Shown here: in pieces, positions 16,082 to 21,742 of the stretch
Numbering within the stretch: position 1 is the first letter of the stretch
Layout: the number at the start of each line of letters is the position of its first letter
Source: a virus
Length of the DNA: 34,036 nt
IMG/VR virus record: IMGVR_UViG_3300035162_002106
Coordinates: 1 to 34,036 of that record
Reading direction: 5' to 3' (one strand)
Translations under genes and position numbers: made by a program
The notes under the pieces: generated by a model
Databases searched by the model: none
Told to the model about the DNA's origin: nothing
What the model saw: the letters and a program-made list of their open reading frames with translations, nothing else

Positions 16082-16285
16082 TTAGTTGTGCTCTTTACAT
16101 GTAGGACAAATTCTGATGTCCTGGTTTAATTCATCACCACAGCAAGAGAAAAAACATTCTTCACAAATTTGCGAATCTTCAACAAAATATGTCTTATTCT
16201 CTTCAATATTGCAAACTTCACAAAATCTTTCTTTGCTGTTGTAGTTTATTGGGTTGTTTGGGTCATTCTGTACGTGTGTATCCAT
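16082..16285 (-). CDS. Small zinc-finger protein (67 aa)
   Basis: The pattern CEVC (residues 22-25), CEEC (40-43), CC and CPTC (61-64) gives more than enough ligands for one or two zinc ions; the CxxC knuckles suggest a double zinc ribbon, similar in style to small host-takeover or adaptor proteins of phages. It is acidic, so DNA binding is not obvious; protein binding (for example to RNA polymerase) is a possibility without direct support. It lies 4 nt after the stop of the preceding gene. Confidence 0.6.
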   Translation of the reverse strand: MDTHVQNDPNNPINYNSKERFCEVCNIEENKTYFVEDSQICEECFFSCCGDELNQDIRICPTCKEHN

Positions 16286-16288
16286 TTT

Positions 16289-16525
16289 TTAAACTGTTTT
16301 AATTTGATTAGTAATAAATTTTTTAGTTTCTTTATATATCATTAACTCACAATTAATATGATTTTGCATTTGTTCAAAATTAATTGTAGTCAAATTTTCT
16401 AGCAAAAACTTTTCATTAAAAATGATTTTTTTATTTGTTTCTTTTAATTGGTGAAATAAACAGGATTTAAAATCATCTTTTAAAAATTTATCTTGCTCTA
16501 GTTCGTTTTTTGTTTTTGTGTCCAT
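16289..16525 (-). CDS. Hypothetical helical protein (78 aa)
   Basis: I do not recognise it. The sequence is all-helical and charged (KTKNELEQDKFLKDDFKSCL, QLKETNKKIIFNEKFLLENL, YKETKKFITNQI), a likely small coiled-coil or helical-bundle protein. It starts right after an A-rich leader and is followed within 4 nt by the zinc-finger gene, so both are in one translational string. Confidence 0.55.
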   Translation of the reverse strand: MDTKTKNELEQDKFLKDDFKSCLFHQLKETNKKIIFNEKFLLENLTTINFEQMQNHINCELMIYKETKKFITNQIKTV

Positions 16526-16547
16526 TTTTTAAAGTGTTTAAAGTTAG

Positions 16548-16775
16548 TTAATAGTTATTTTCAATAATATATACAGTAAGCAATACAGTAAGAGCAAAGA
16601 AACAAACTAACTGTACATTCGTAAGTATTTTATTTATTCTTTTTCTCTTTTGCTCTGTTAAATTTGTAATACTATAATTTTGCAACTTATTCTTAGTAAA
16701 GAAATTTGTTTTTTCTTCCTCATTCAAAAAATAATCTTTGTTGCTTCTTAAATTTGTGATTTTGTAATTGTTCAT
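16548..16775 (-). CDS. Single-pass membrane protein (75 aa)
   Basis: A basic N-terminal half (NNYKITNLRSNKDYFLNEEE, KRKRINKIL) precedes one strong transmembrane helix VQLVCFFALTVLLTVYIIEN at the C-terminus. That layout predicts a tail-anchored inner-membrane protein with the basic part in the cytoplasm. Superinfection exclusion or membrane takeover are common jobs for such phage proteins, but nothing in the sequence decides this. It is the second gene after the 16.9-kb promoter. Confidence 0.55.
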   Translation of the reverse strand: MNNYKITNLRSNKDYFLNEEEKTNFFTKNKLQNYSITNLTEQKRKRINKILTNVQLVCFFALTVLLTVYIIENNY

Positions 16776-16786
16776 AGTTTTAATTT

Positions 16787-16894
16787 TTAAAGGTTTATAA
16801 AATAAAGTATTGCTGCTGCTGGTAAACTTAAAAGATATATAATATCAAATAAATTTGTTTTTGTGTTTTGTGTTTTTTGTGTTTGTGATTTCAT
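16787..16894 (-). CDS. Small membrane peptide, first gene of the operon (35 aa)
   Basis: ATG at 16894, TAA at 16787. A Gln/Thr/Lys-rich start (MKSQTQKTQNTKTN) is followed by a hydrophobic helix LFDIIYLLSLPAAAILYFIN. The ATG lies about 30 bp downstream of the -7 box of a consensus promoter (16924-16954), exactly where a first gene is expected, and the stop is 11 nt before the next ATG. The position supports a real gene despite its length. Function unknown. Confidence 0.5.
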   Translation of the reverse strand: MKSQTQKTQNTKTNLFDIIYLLSLPAAAILYFINL

Positions 16895-16923
16895 TGTTTT
16901 TGTTTTTAGTTAATTAATATATG

Positions 16924-16954
16924 CAAATATACTACACTTTTACACATTACCAAA
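16924..16954 (-). promoter_or_regulatory. Consensus Bacteroidota promoter (TTTG-N19-TATATTTG)
   Basis: On the minus strand TTTG (16951-16954), exactly 19 bp, then TATATTTG (16924-16931) match the -33/-7 consensus for the primary sigma factor of Bacteroidota. Transcription should begin near 16918 and enter the 35-aa gene and the small-gene operon to the terminator at 14338-14364. Confidence 0.85.
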
Positions 16955-17091
16955 CGAAATGTTAAAAAAGATTTATTAATATGCTAATTTATATTGATTC
17001 TAAATAACGCAAATAAAATTAATAAGTAATTGAAACGCGCGCAAATAACAAAATTTTTAATATAAACAAGAAAAAAAGCAATTATTTTTTA

Positions 17092-17110
17092 ATTTAGAAT
17101 GATTCTAAAT
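17092..17110. promoter_or_regulatory. Perfect 19-bp palindrome atttagaat-g-attctaaat
   Basis: A 9-1-9 inverted repeat in the non-coding region upstream of the 16.9-kb promoter. Its right half plus flank (tgattctaaataacg) is repeated exactly at 16995-17009, close to the promoter. This looks like a full operator and a half operator for a dimeric regulator, or an origin element. Confidence 0.6.
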
Positions 17111-17126
17111 AACGAAGTAAAATTTA

Positions 17127-17149
17127 GAAACAGAAATTTTTCTAATACA
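17127..17149. repeat. 23-bp direct repeat, copy 1
   Basis: The 23 bases at 17127-17149 (beginning gaaacagaaatttttcta) are repeated exactly at 17158-17180, 31 bp apart, about three helical turns. Each contains the short dyad agaaa-tt-tttct. They belong to the origin-like region. Confidence 0.7.
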
Positions 17150-17157
17150 TCAGAATT

Positions 17158-17180
17158 GAAACAGAAATTTTTCTAATACA
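17158..17180. repeat. 23-bp direct repeat, copy 2
   Basis: Exact copy of 17127-17149. The period of 31 bp puts both sites on the same face of the helix, as in arrays bound by an initiator or repressor. Confidence 0.7.
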
Positions 17181-17271
17181 AAAATTGAAAAAAAAAAATT
17201 TTCAAATAGCAAGAAAAAAAAACCGATTACTAAAATCGCCAAGTCTGCCCTTTTTTTACCCCACATACCTA

Positions 17272-17335
17272 GCAGTTTCAGGGCAGTTTCAGGGCAGTTT
17301 CAACAGCAGTTTCAGGGCAGTTTCAACAGCAGTTT
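17272..17335. repeat. Iteron-like tandem array (about 5.6 units of 11-12 bp)
   Basis: Units in order: gcagtttcagg, gcagtttcagg, gcagtttcaaca, gcagtttcagg, gcagtttcaaca, then a partial gcagttt. A further degenerate acagtttcaa lies at 17346-17355. The alternation of 11- and 12-bp units gives roughly one helical turn each. No spacers are present, so this is not CRISPR. Iteron function at an origin is the leading idea. Confidence 0.8.
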
Positions 17336-17376
17336 AAAAACAGAAACAGTTTCAAGAAAAGTTTTTAAAAAAAGTT

Positions 17377-17730
17377 TTAAGTAATTTTCATATACCAGTC
17401 AAGGACATCCATACATTCTTCAAGACCTTTAACTACCTTAGCATAGTAACCTGCTTCATTGAGGTCAGCAACCCATTGCTTTTGTTCTTTGGATGGATAG
17501 CAAGTCTTATCTGCTTTAATCTCTAGGAATAGTCCTGCATACTCACTATTCACTTTACAGATTTGCATATCAGGAAAGCCTTTAACATAGCCAGTTTTCT
17601 TGGCTAGTATTGCTTGTTTCATAGAGGTTCTTATACCACCTAGTGATGCACAGTATCTTACATTAGGATAAGTGTATTGTATATAGGTGCAGAATGATGA
17701 TTGGACTAATGCTTCTTTCTTCATAGCCAT
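17377..17730 (-). CDS. VRR-NUC domain nuclease (117 aa)
   Basis: This stand-alone VRR-NUC protein has the PD-(D/E)XK nuclease core: E6 in the first helix (KKEALVQSSF), D54 in GFPDMQI, E70 and K72 in LFLEIKADK, and a C-terminal strand-helix GYYAKVVKGLEECMDVL. Phage VRR-NUC proteins are thought to act as structure-specific nucleases (for example on branched DNA) in replication and recombination. Its length is typical. It starts 5 nt after the stop of the HTH gene, inside the G-run tract, and ends just before the origin-like region. Confidence 0.85.
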   Translation of the reverse strand: MAMKKEALVQSSFCTYIQYTYPNVRYCASLGGIRTSMKQAILAKKTGYVKGFPDMQICKVNSEYAGLFLEIKADKTCYPSKEQKQWVADLNEAGYYAKVVKGLEECMDVLDWYMKIT

Positions 17731-17731
17731 A

Positions 17732-17786
17732 CCCCCTATACCCCCTTATACCCCCTATGCCTACCCCCTACACCCCTTGTTCCCCC
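17732..17786 (-). other. Six G-runs, potential G-quadruplex (coding strand)
   Basis: The coding strand carries G5, G4, G5, G5, G5 and G5 separated by 4-8 nt (C-runs on the plus strand at 17732-17736, 17741-17745, 17751-17755, 17764-17768, 17773-17776, 17782-17786). This satisfies the usual G-quadruplex pattern several times over in a genome otherwise poor in G and C. It encodes the C-terminus of the HTH protein and the 5-nt junction with VRR-NUC. Confidence 0.75.
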
Positions 17787-17999
17787 ATCAGTATAGGTCT
17801 TACCCTTTATTAGTTGGTACATTAAAGGTTGAGATACTTTATACTTCCTAGCAAGAGATGAGATAGTTATCTTTTGGGTTGCATTAGTGTATTCTTTTCT
17901 AATTGCATTGGCTTCTTCCACAGTAAACTTTCTTCTGGAGTAACCACCACCTCTACTATCTTTTCTATCTTCTATTCTTATCTTTCTAATCTTTGGCAT
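17736..17999 (-). CDS. Helix-turn-helix DNA-binding protein (87 aa)
   Basis: A basic N-terminus (RKIRIEDRKDSRGGGYSRRK) leads into a helix EEANAIRKEYTNATQ and a resolvase/transposase-type HTH: ISSLARKYKVSQPLMYQLIK (about residues 48-67). The C-terminus is Gly/Arg-rich (GGTRGVGGRHRGYKGV) and encoded by the G-run tract, resembling an RGG-type nucleic-acid-binding tail. It probably regulates transcription or binds the nearby repeats. The stop (TAG) lies within the G-run tract, 5 nt before the VRR-NUC ATG. Confidence 0.7.
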   Translation of the reverse strand: MPKIRKIRIEDRKDSRGGGYSRRKFTVEEANAIRKEYTNATQKITISSLARKYKVSQPLMYQLIKGKTYTDGGTRGVGGRHRGYKGV

Positions 18000-18002
18000 A
18001 AT

Positions 18003-18263
18003 CTAATATTCATCTTCAAACCTATCAGTAGTTTCACCATATTGATTTTCAATATCAATACTTGTAATTTTAACATCTACTTTGTTTAGGTTCTTTTTAT
18101 TTATGTAACAAATTCTATCTATTAATTCTTGGTCGTTCTCTATTTCATTAATGTTAGATGTAAGAACAAATGTATCTAGTATTCCTGTAATTGCTTTTCT
18201 AGTTACAACTTTTTTATTCTTTATCTCGTAAGATACAAATACTCTAAAGATTGGTTTTTTCAT
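18003..18263 (-). CDS. Hypothetical protein (86 aa)
   Basis: I do not recognise it. A beta-strand-rich N-terminus (FRVFVSYEIKNKKVVTRKAI) is followed by TFVLTSNINEIENDQELIDR, then KVDVKITSIDIENQYG and an acidic end (RFEDEY). It looks like a small alpha/beta fold. It overlaps the DUF3310-like gene by 20 bp and ends 3 nt before the HTH gene, so expression is coupled. Confidence 0.55.
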   Translation of the reverse strand: MKKPIFRVFVSYEIKNKKVVTRKAITGILDTFVLTSNINEIENDQELIDRICYINKKNLNKVDVKITSIDIENQYGETTDRFEDEY

Positions 18264-18588
18264 TTTTAATTTTATCTAACTCAAACTCTAAGTGGTTAAT
18301 AGCCTTCTGTATGCAATCAACACTTGTTTCGTGCTTACGCTTTGCTCTCAGGAGGTATGTAGTGGCAGTACCGATATTATAGGATAAATCAAAATCTTCT
18401 ACAACTTTCCTAGCCTCATATCCATAAACTCTACCAATGTAATAGTTTGGAGTTTTATCTTTACTATAATCTATTTTACCACCACTCCATTTATTATTTT
18501 TATCTTCTACTACCTCATCTTGCCAAGTAGTAGTTGGAGTAAACCCATTCCTGCCTTTCTCGTAATAGTATTTGTTATGCTTTGTCAT
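18244..18588 (-). CDS. DUF3310-like protein (114 aa)
   Basis: The C-terminal 65 residues have the DUF3310 pattern: YYIGRVYGYEARKVVEDFDL, then SYNIGTATTYLLRAKRKHET, then CIQKAINHLEFELDKIK. In other phages this domain occurs alone or attached to nucleotide-metabolism enzymes; its role is not settled. The N-terminal 45 residues are polar and probably disordered (KGRNGFTPTTTWQDEVV). The start overlaps the 3' end of a 48-aa membrane-protein gene by 14 nt. Confidence 0.65.
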   Translation of the reverse strand: MTKHNKYYYEKGRNGFTPTTTWQDEVVEDKNNKWSGGKIDYSKDKTPNYYIGRVYGYEARKVVEDFDLSYNIGTATTYLLRAKRKHETSVDCIQKAINHLEFELDKIKNEKTNL

Positions 18589-18721
18589 TTAATTTATCTA
18601 TATTGTTTTCTAACCTCTCATTCTCTTGTCTCGCTATCTTACCCTCAACATAGCATAAAGCAAATATATATACAATCACAACACCAACAATCATACTTGC
18701 ACCAATAGTTACGCTATTCAT
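18575..18721 (-). CDS. Small membrane protein, type-I-like helix plus coiled tail (48 aa)
   Basis: ATG at 18721 overlaps the stop of the preceding gene by 8 bp, and the TAA at 18575 overlaps the DUF3310-like start by 14 nt; such overlaps on both sides support a true gene. The product has an N-terminal membrane helix SVTIGASMIVGVVIVYIFAL and a charged helical tail CYVEGKIARQENERLENNID. It should sit in the inner membrane with the charged part in the cytoplasm. Function unknown. Confidence 0.65.
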   Translation of the reverse strand: MNSVTIGASMIVGVVIVYIFALCYVEGKIARQENERLENNIDKLNDKA

Positions 18722-18890
18722 TATCCAAAAGTTTTAAAAGTTGATGTGAGGTATATATTCTATCCTGACCACTATAATTTTCGTATATCATTGTGAAGTT
18801 GTCATTCTTCCAAGTCCATAAACTCTTAACTCCACCTTTAATATGCCTCTTTAACACCCACTTAATTGTTTTGTAAGTTCTTTCCTCCAT
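18714..18890 (-). CDS. Hypothetical protein (58 aa)
   Basis: The chosen start, ATG 18890, lies one base after the previous stop codon; upstream in-frame ATGs (18899, 18962) would overlap that gene. The product begins EERTYKTIKWVLKRHIKGGV and continues with aromatic strands (SLWTWKNDNFTMIYENYSG) and a short helix TSHQLLKLLDNE. It may be a small alpha/beta protein. No family is recognised. Confidence 0.55.
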   Translation of the reverse strand: MEERTYKTIKWVLKRHIKGGVKSLWTWKNDNFTMIYENYSGQDRIYTSHQLLKLLDNE

Positions 18891-18891
18891 G

Positions 18892-19080
18892 TTATTTTTC
18901 ATTTTTATACCAAACTCCATAACCTTTTGCCTTGCCTGTAAATGGAACTTTTTTAAGTACAACTAATTTTTCTTCTTCACCCTTTTTATACTTAGGGTTC
19001 TTGCTGTTTAATTTTCTTTTTATTTTTATTTTTTTTATCGCTTCTCTAATTTCTTTTCTTGTTCTTTTTGGATTACTCAT
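18892..19080 (-). CDS. Hypothetical highly basic protein (62 aa)
   Basis: The N-terminal 25 residues are extremely basic (PKRTRKEIREAIKKIKIKR), followed by Lys-rich PKYKKGEEEKLVVLKKVPFT and a C-terminal GKAKGYGVWYKNEK. Nucleic-acid binding is plausible from charge alone. The region encoding the first 22 residues, plus its leader, is present a second time at 19724-19810, where the reading frame is cut short. No family is recognised. Confidence 0.55.
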   Translation of the reverse strand: MSNPKRTRKEIREAIKKIKIKRKLNSKNPKYKKGEEEKLVVLKKVPFTGKAKGYGVWYKNEK

Positions 19081-19093
19081 ATCTATTGTTTTA
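19007..19093. repeat. 87-bp duplicated segment, copy 1 (intact gene start)
   Basis: Bases 19007-19093 match 19724-19810 with a single mismatch (19014 versus 19731); 79 bases are identical without a break. The unit covers the leader AAAACAATAGATATG and the first 22 codons of the basic 62-aa protein. Confidence 0.9.
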
Positions 19094-19373
19094 ATTTATG
19101 TATACCATCTACAATGGAGTTTACTCTTTTAGTGTCGTCTTTACTTGTAGCATATAACATATTTGCAAAGTAAAGTAATTCTTCATCTATTGAAGTTTTT
19201 GGTAATTTATCTTCTACTACATCTCCATAATCTACAAAGAATTGAAAGAATATGAATGATACTTTAAAAGTAAATCCACTATCCCAATCAATAGTAAAGT
19301 TAATGTCTTTTGTATATCCTAACCAAAAGCATACATCCCATTTTTTTGTTTGTTGTCTTAATGTTAATTCCAT
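19083..19373 (-). CDS. Hypothetical protein (96 aa)
   Basis: The product has an aromatic, strand-rich N-terminal half (KKWDVCFWLGYTKDINFTID, TFKVSFIFFQFFVDYGDVVE) and a helical C-terminal half (SIDEELLYFANMLYATSKDD, VNSIVDGIHKLKQ). The FIFFQFF segment is hydrophobic but short for a membrane helix. No family is recognised. The stop codon lies in the leader of the basic 62-aa gene, 2 nt before its ATG. Confidence 0.55.
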   Translation of the reverse strand: MELTLRQQTKKWDVCFWLGYTKDINFTIDWDSGFTFKVSFIFFQFFVDYGDVVEDKLPKTSIDEELLYFANMLYATSKDDTKRVNSIVDGIHKLKQ

Positions 19374-19419
19374 CTTTATAATGCCTATATTAGTGAGAAG
19401 GTCTTTACTCTGTTATTAT

Positions 19420-19713
19420 CTATTGTTTTAGTTCTTTAATAATTTCATCAATTTCAATTTCCAAATCAATACATACACCATGACAAAGTTTTAAATCTTC
19501 CAACTCCTCTATTACTCTTTGGTTGGCGTAATGTTTTATCAGTTCCATACTGTCATCTAATGTTTTCTTCCTGTGAGTATGTAGCCAATATTCCCCCTCG
19601 TGTAAAATATCAATAGCAACTTTATATACCTCGCTTTCTAATACCTTTTTTGGTATTTCTATTTGTTCATCTAATGATTCATCTATTTTTATTATTGAAT
19701 AATACTCTTTCAT
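19420..19713 (-). CDS. Hypothetical acidic helical protein (97 aa)
   Basis: No family is recognised. The protein is acidic (YYSIIKIDESLDEQIEIPKK, DILHEGEYWLHTHRKKTLDD) with a long C-terminal helix (VIEELEDLKLCHGVCIDLEI, EIDEIIKELKQ). HTHRK could bind metal but nothing else supports an enzyme. The ATG follows the stop of the 26-codon truncated duplicate by three bases. Confidence 0.55.
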   Translation of the reverse strand: MKEYYSIIKIDESLDEQIEIPKKVLESEVYKVAIDILHEGEYWLHTHRKKTLDDSMELIKHYANQRVIEELEDLKLCHGVCIDLEIEIDEIIKELKQ

Positions 19714-19716
19714 ATC

Positions 19717-19797
19717 TTATTGTTTTAATTCTCTTTTTATTTTTATTTTTTTTATCGCTTCTCTAATTTCTTTTCTTGTTCTTTTTGGATTACTCAT
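19717..19797 (-). pseudogene. Truncated duplicate of the basic 62-aa gene (26 codons)
   Basis: ATG at 19797, TAA at 19717. The first 22 residues, starting MSNPKRTRKEIREAIKK, equal those of the intact protein; then the frame runs out of the duplicated block and ends ELKQ*. The copy keeps its leader and ATG and lies just before the 97-aa gene. It may be a relic of a recombination event or serve as a translated leader peptide for the next gene. Confidence 0.55.
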
Positions 19798-19810
19798 ATC
19801 TATTGTTTTA
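19724..19810. repeat. 87-bp duplicated segment, copy 2 (truncated)
   Basis: Matches 19007-19093 at 86 of 87 positions, direct orientation, 717 bp apart. Homologous recombination between the two copies would delete the 97- and 96-aa genes. Confidence 0.9.
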
Positions 19811-19832
19811 TTTTAATTAGGACAATAAGTTT

Positions 19833-19891
19833 GGTGGGTCAGTAAAAAACAAGGAACTTTAACCATTATTAAAATTATTATTTTACCCACC
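19833..19891 (-). terminator. Long hairpin ggtgggt ... acccacc
   Basis: The 7-bp GC-rich arms ggtgggt (19833-19839) and acccacc (19885-19891) are 45 nt apart, with an inner TAAAA/TTTTA pairing. The loop is large and no good T-run follows on the minus strand, so this is either a poor terminator or a structured leader for the genes below 19797. The ORF for the 32-aa peptide ends in the upstream arm. Confidence 0.35.
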
Positions 19892-19981
19892 ACACTCATC
19901 ATCTATAAATTCAGAACAGAAATAACCCTCTAAAATACAAGCGATTATTACTACTCCCCATATTATCAATATTGTTTTCAT
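19883..19981 (-). CDS. Possible membrane/secreted peptide (32 aa)
   Basis: ATG 19981 to TAA 19883. A short hydrophobic helix MKTILIIWGVVIIACILEGY resembles a signal anchor or a lipoprotein-like start (the Cys lies in IIACILEG), followed by an acidic tail FCSEFIDDECGG. A -7-like box lies only 5 bp upstream, so transcript and start would nearly coincide; if that promoter is used, this gene would be leaderless. The short length keeps confidence low. Confidence 0.35.
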   Translation of the reverse strand: MKTILIIWGVVIIACILEGYFCSEFIDDECGG

Positions 19982-19985
19982 TTGC

Positions 19986-20018
19986 CAAAGATATAAAAAT
20001 ATTTCAATTTTATACAAA
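19986..20018 (-). promoter_or_regulatory. Possible promoter (TTTG-N21-TATCTTTG)
   Basis: TTTG at 20015-20018 and TATCTTTG at 19986-19993 on the minus strand match both boxes, but with 21 bp between them instead of 19. It lies directly after the loader gene and could give the following accessory genes extra expression. Confidence 0.5.
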
Positions 20019-20594
20019 CTAATTCCTAAAACTTTTTCCCTTGATAATCACCACTTTACACTTCCTTAGCCTATCTAAAGTCCTTTCATCATATCTTTCT
20101 TTAAGTGCTTGAGGTGTTAAATTTGTAGTTATTAGTAATGTTTTAGAACTATCCTCAGCATAAGAAATTGCATCAGCAACTGCATCTATCTTAGTACCAT
20201 AATCATTTTTAATACTCTCAGTTCCTAAGTCATCAATGATAATGAATGGTGCTTTGTTTCTATCAACTGCACCTAATTCTTTTGCAGGAACGCTTCTTAA
20301 TATCTTATTTGTTTTAGTCCTAAATATAGCAGGAATAACAAAGTTTAAGATAGTTGATTTACCTAATCCACATTCTCCCATCAACATCAAACCCTTACCT
20401 TTTGTATCTACCATCCAGTCAATAATCTCATCATAAGCAGGTAAATGCTCATACTTCTCAACTGTTCTATCGTAATACTCAAAAGACTTAATGAACATTT
20501 CTTTTATTTCTTCTCTTGCTCCTAGTCTATATCTGTTGTAAACCTTTGGCTGCAGGAAGTCTGCATTTTTAAATGTATCTTCTATTGTTCTCAT
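20019..20594 (-). CDS. DnaC-like helicase loader, AAA+ ATPase (191 aa)
   Basis: The AAA+ core is clear: Walker A GECGLGKST (residues 73-81), Walker B FIIIDD (117-122), sensor 1 in ITTN (155-158) and an Arg-rich C-terminus with ERYDERTLDRL (167-177) that fits the arginine finger/sensor region of DnaC/IstB-type loaders. The short N-terminus would contact the helicase. No replicative helicase is encoded in this genome, so it probably recruits the host DnaB. It follows the initiator-like gene by 3 nt, the usual initiator-loader pair. Confidence 0.88.
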   Translation of the reverse strand: MRTIEDTFKNADFLQPKVYNRYRLGAREEIKEMFIKSFEYYDRTVEKYEHLPAYDEIIDWMVDTKGKGLMLMGECGLGKSTILNFVIPAIFRTKTNKILRSVPAKELGAVDRNKAPFIIIDDLGTESIKNDYGTKIDAVADAISYAEDSSKTLLITTNLTPQALKERYDERTLDRLRKCKVVIIKGKSFRN

Positions 20595-20597
20595 AGT

Positions 20598-21221
20598 TTA
20601 AAATTTACCATCACCATAATCTCCTCCTGCTTTATGTTTGTGTGATGTAGTGTTATTGTTATTAGTTTTATTTTGTCTTTTCTCCCAAGTCCTTACACAA
20701 GCCTTCCAATCCTTCATTTTGTTTTTACCTATCAGCCAATTTTTACTTTCATAGAAATCAAAAAAAGTTTCTGCATCAATCCCATTATTCCTCCATAAAC
20801 AATATTCTTTAATATCATTAACAGTTGGTTTTTTAAAAGAAGTACCTTTATTATTAATATGTTTATCTTTAGATAAACTAATACTATCCTTAAAGTTTTC
20901 TTTAATACCCCTCTTTAAGTTTTCTTTAATACCCCCTTTAATAATTCTTATATACCTCCTATCAATTTCTTTAGTACCTCCTTTATAAGTGTAATATGTT
21001 GATACATAGCCGTTTGCAACTAATTCGCTTACCCATTTAGAAATAGTTACAACACTCTTTCCATAAAGGTTAGAGAAGTATTTATTTGTAGCAAAGCACT
21101 CACCATTTATATTAAGTAGTGCAGTTATTTCAGCATATAATAATTTAGCATTTGCAGTTAGATTCTTATCATATCTAACCTCAGCACTTATTATAGCATA
21201 GTAGTTTGGTTGTTGTTTCAT
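20598..21221 (-). CDS. Phage replication initiator-like protein, wHTH (207 aa)
   Basis: The N-terminal ~100 residues follow the pattern of phage replisome organisers: YYAIISAEVRYDKNLTANAK, LLYAEITALLNINGECFATN, then a winged helix YFSNLYGKSVVTISKWVSEL. A polar Lys/Asn/Ser linker follows, then a C-terminal segment with PTVNDIKEYCLWRNNGIDAE, DFYESKNWLIGKNKMKDWKA, as found in DnaD/O-like initiators. It should bind the origin and hand over to the loader encoded next. Repeats inside the linker (GGIKENLKRGIKENF) indicate a small internal duplication. Confidence 0.78.
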   Translation of the reverse strand: MKQQPNYYAIISAEVRYDKNLTANAKLLYAEITALLNINGECFATNKYFSNLYGKSVVTISKWVSELVANGYVSTYYTYKGGTKEIDRRYIRIIKGGIKENLKRGIKENFKDSISLSKDKHINNKGTSFKKPTVNDIKEYCLWRNNGIDAETFFDFYESKNWLIGKNKMKDWKACVRTWEKRQNKTNNNNTTSHKHKAGGDYGDGKF

Positions 21222-21232
21222 TGTTTTTAGTT

Positions 21233-21742
21233 TTAGTTATTTTTTGGTATCTCTAGTTCATAGCACTCTGTATAGGTGGACATCACTACAGTCCATTCAC
21301 TTACCTGTTCGTGAGTAAACCAACAAAATCTTGCGTATAAGGCATTTAATGGCTGTACGAACAAATAGTGTGTAATTTTCTTTTTAGGGTTGTTATGGGC
21401 TTTAAAATTAACTCTAAGCGTATTCCCACCACTTCTCACACCCTTAACATCAATATAATGCATCTCACCAATACCTTGCATAATTAAATCAGCCTCAACA
21501 ACTGGTCTTTCCTCAAGTAGTAATGCTGCCTTATATTTAATGCCATTGTTATTCTCCATTAGATGTCTTGCAATAAGTTCTGCAAATATTCCTAATTGAG
21601 ATATAGAGTGTTCTTGCTTACCTCTATATTTTTCTGTGTTTTTATTGTAAACATCAGCAGATAACATACTCCTTACCTTAGCAAGTTCATCAGATAGTTT
21701 GATGAAAGTGCTAGGATAAGTTGTTTTTTTCCATTTAATCAT
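21233..21742 (-). CDS. PD-(D/E)XK-type nuclease-like protein (169 aa)
   Basis: A plausible nuclease core: E55 in a helix (LGIFAELIARHLM), D85 in VVEADLI, and D98-x-K100 in MHYIDVKGVRSGGN, the usual E-D-(D/E)XK order. Aromatic strands follow (THYLFVQPLNALYARFCWFT). The fold is typical of small phage endonucleases and Holliday-junction-like enzymes; the exact substrate cannot be read here. It starts at the last base of the mini-SSB stop (TAATG) and lies in the replication operon. The motif assignment is by eye. Confidence 0.55.
   Translation of the reverse strand: MIKWKKTTYPSTFIKLSDELAKVRSMLSADVYNKNTEKYRGKQEHSISQLGIFAELIARHLMENNNGIKYKAALLLEERPVVEADLIMQGIGEMHYIDVKGVRSGGNTLRVNFKAHNNPKKKITHYLFVQPLNALYARFCWFTHEQVSEWTVVMSTYTECYELEIPKNN

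Larger units (their letters stand above)
16955..17376. other. Candidate replication origin: AT-rich non-coding region with repeats
   Basis: About 420 bp without a gene. It contains, from low to high coordinate: tgattctaaataacg at 16995-17009 and 17100-17114; a perfect 9-1-9 palindrome; a 23-bp direct repeat (17127-17149, 17158-17180); long A-runs; and a tandem array of cagttt-type units. Tandem iterons next to a very AT-rich stretch are typical of phage and plasmid origins, and the genome encodes a DnaA-domain protein, an initiator-like protein and a loader. The region also lies directly upstream of a consensus promoter, so regulatory use of the repeats is the alternative. Confidence 0.55.

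Noticed and set aside
17272-17335. Possible CRISPR array
   Set aside because: Units are 11-12 bp and directly abutting without spacers, and no cas gene is present; iterons fit better.
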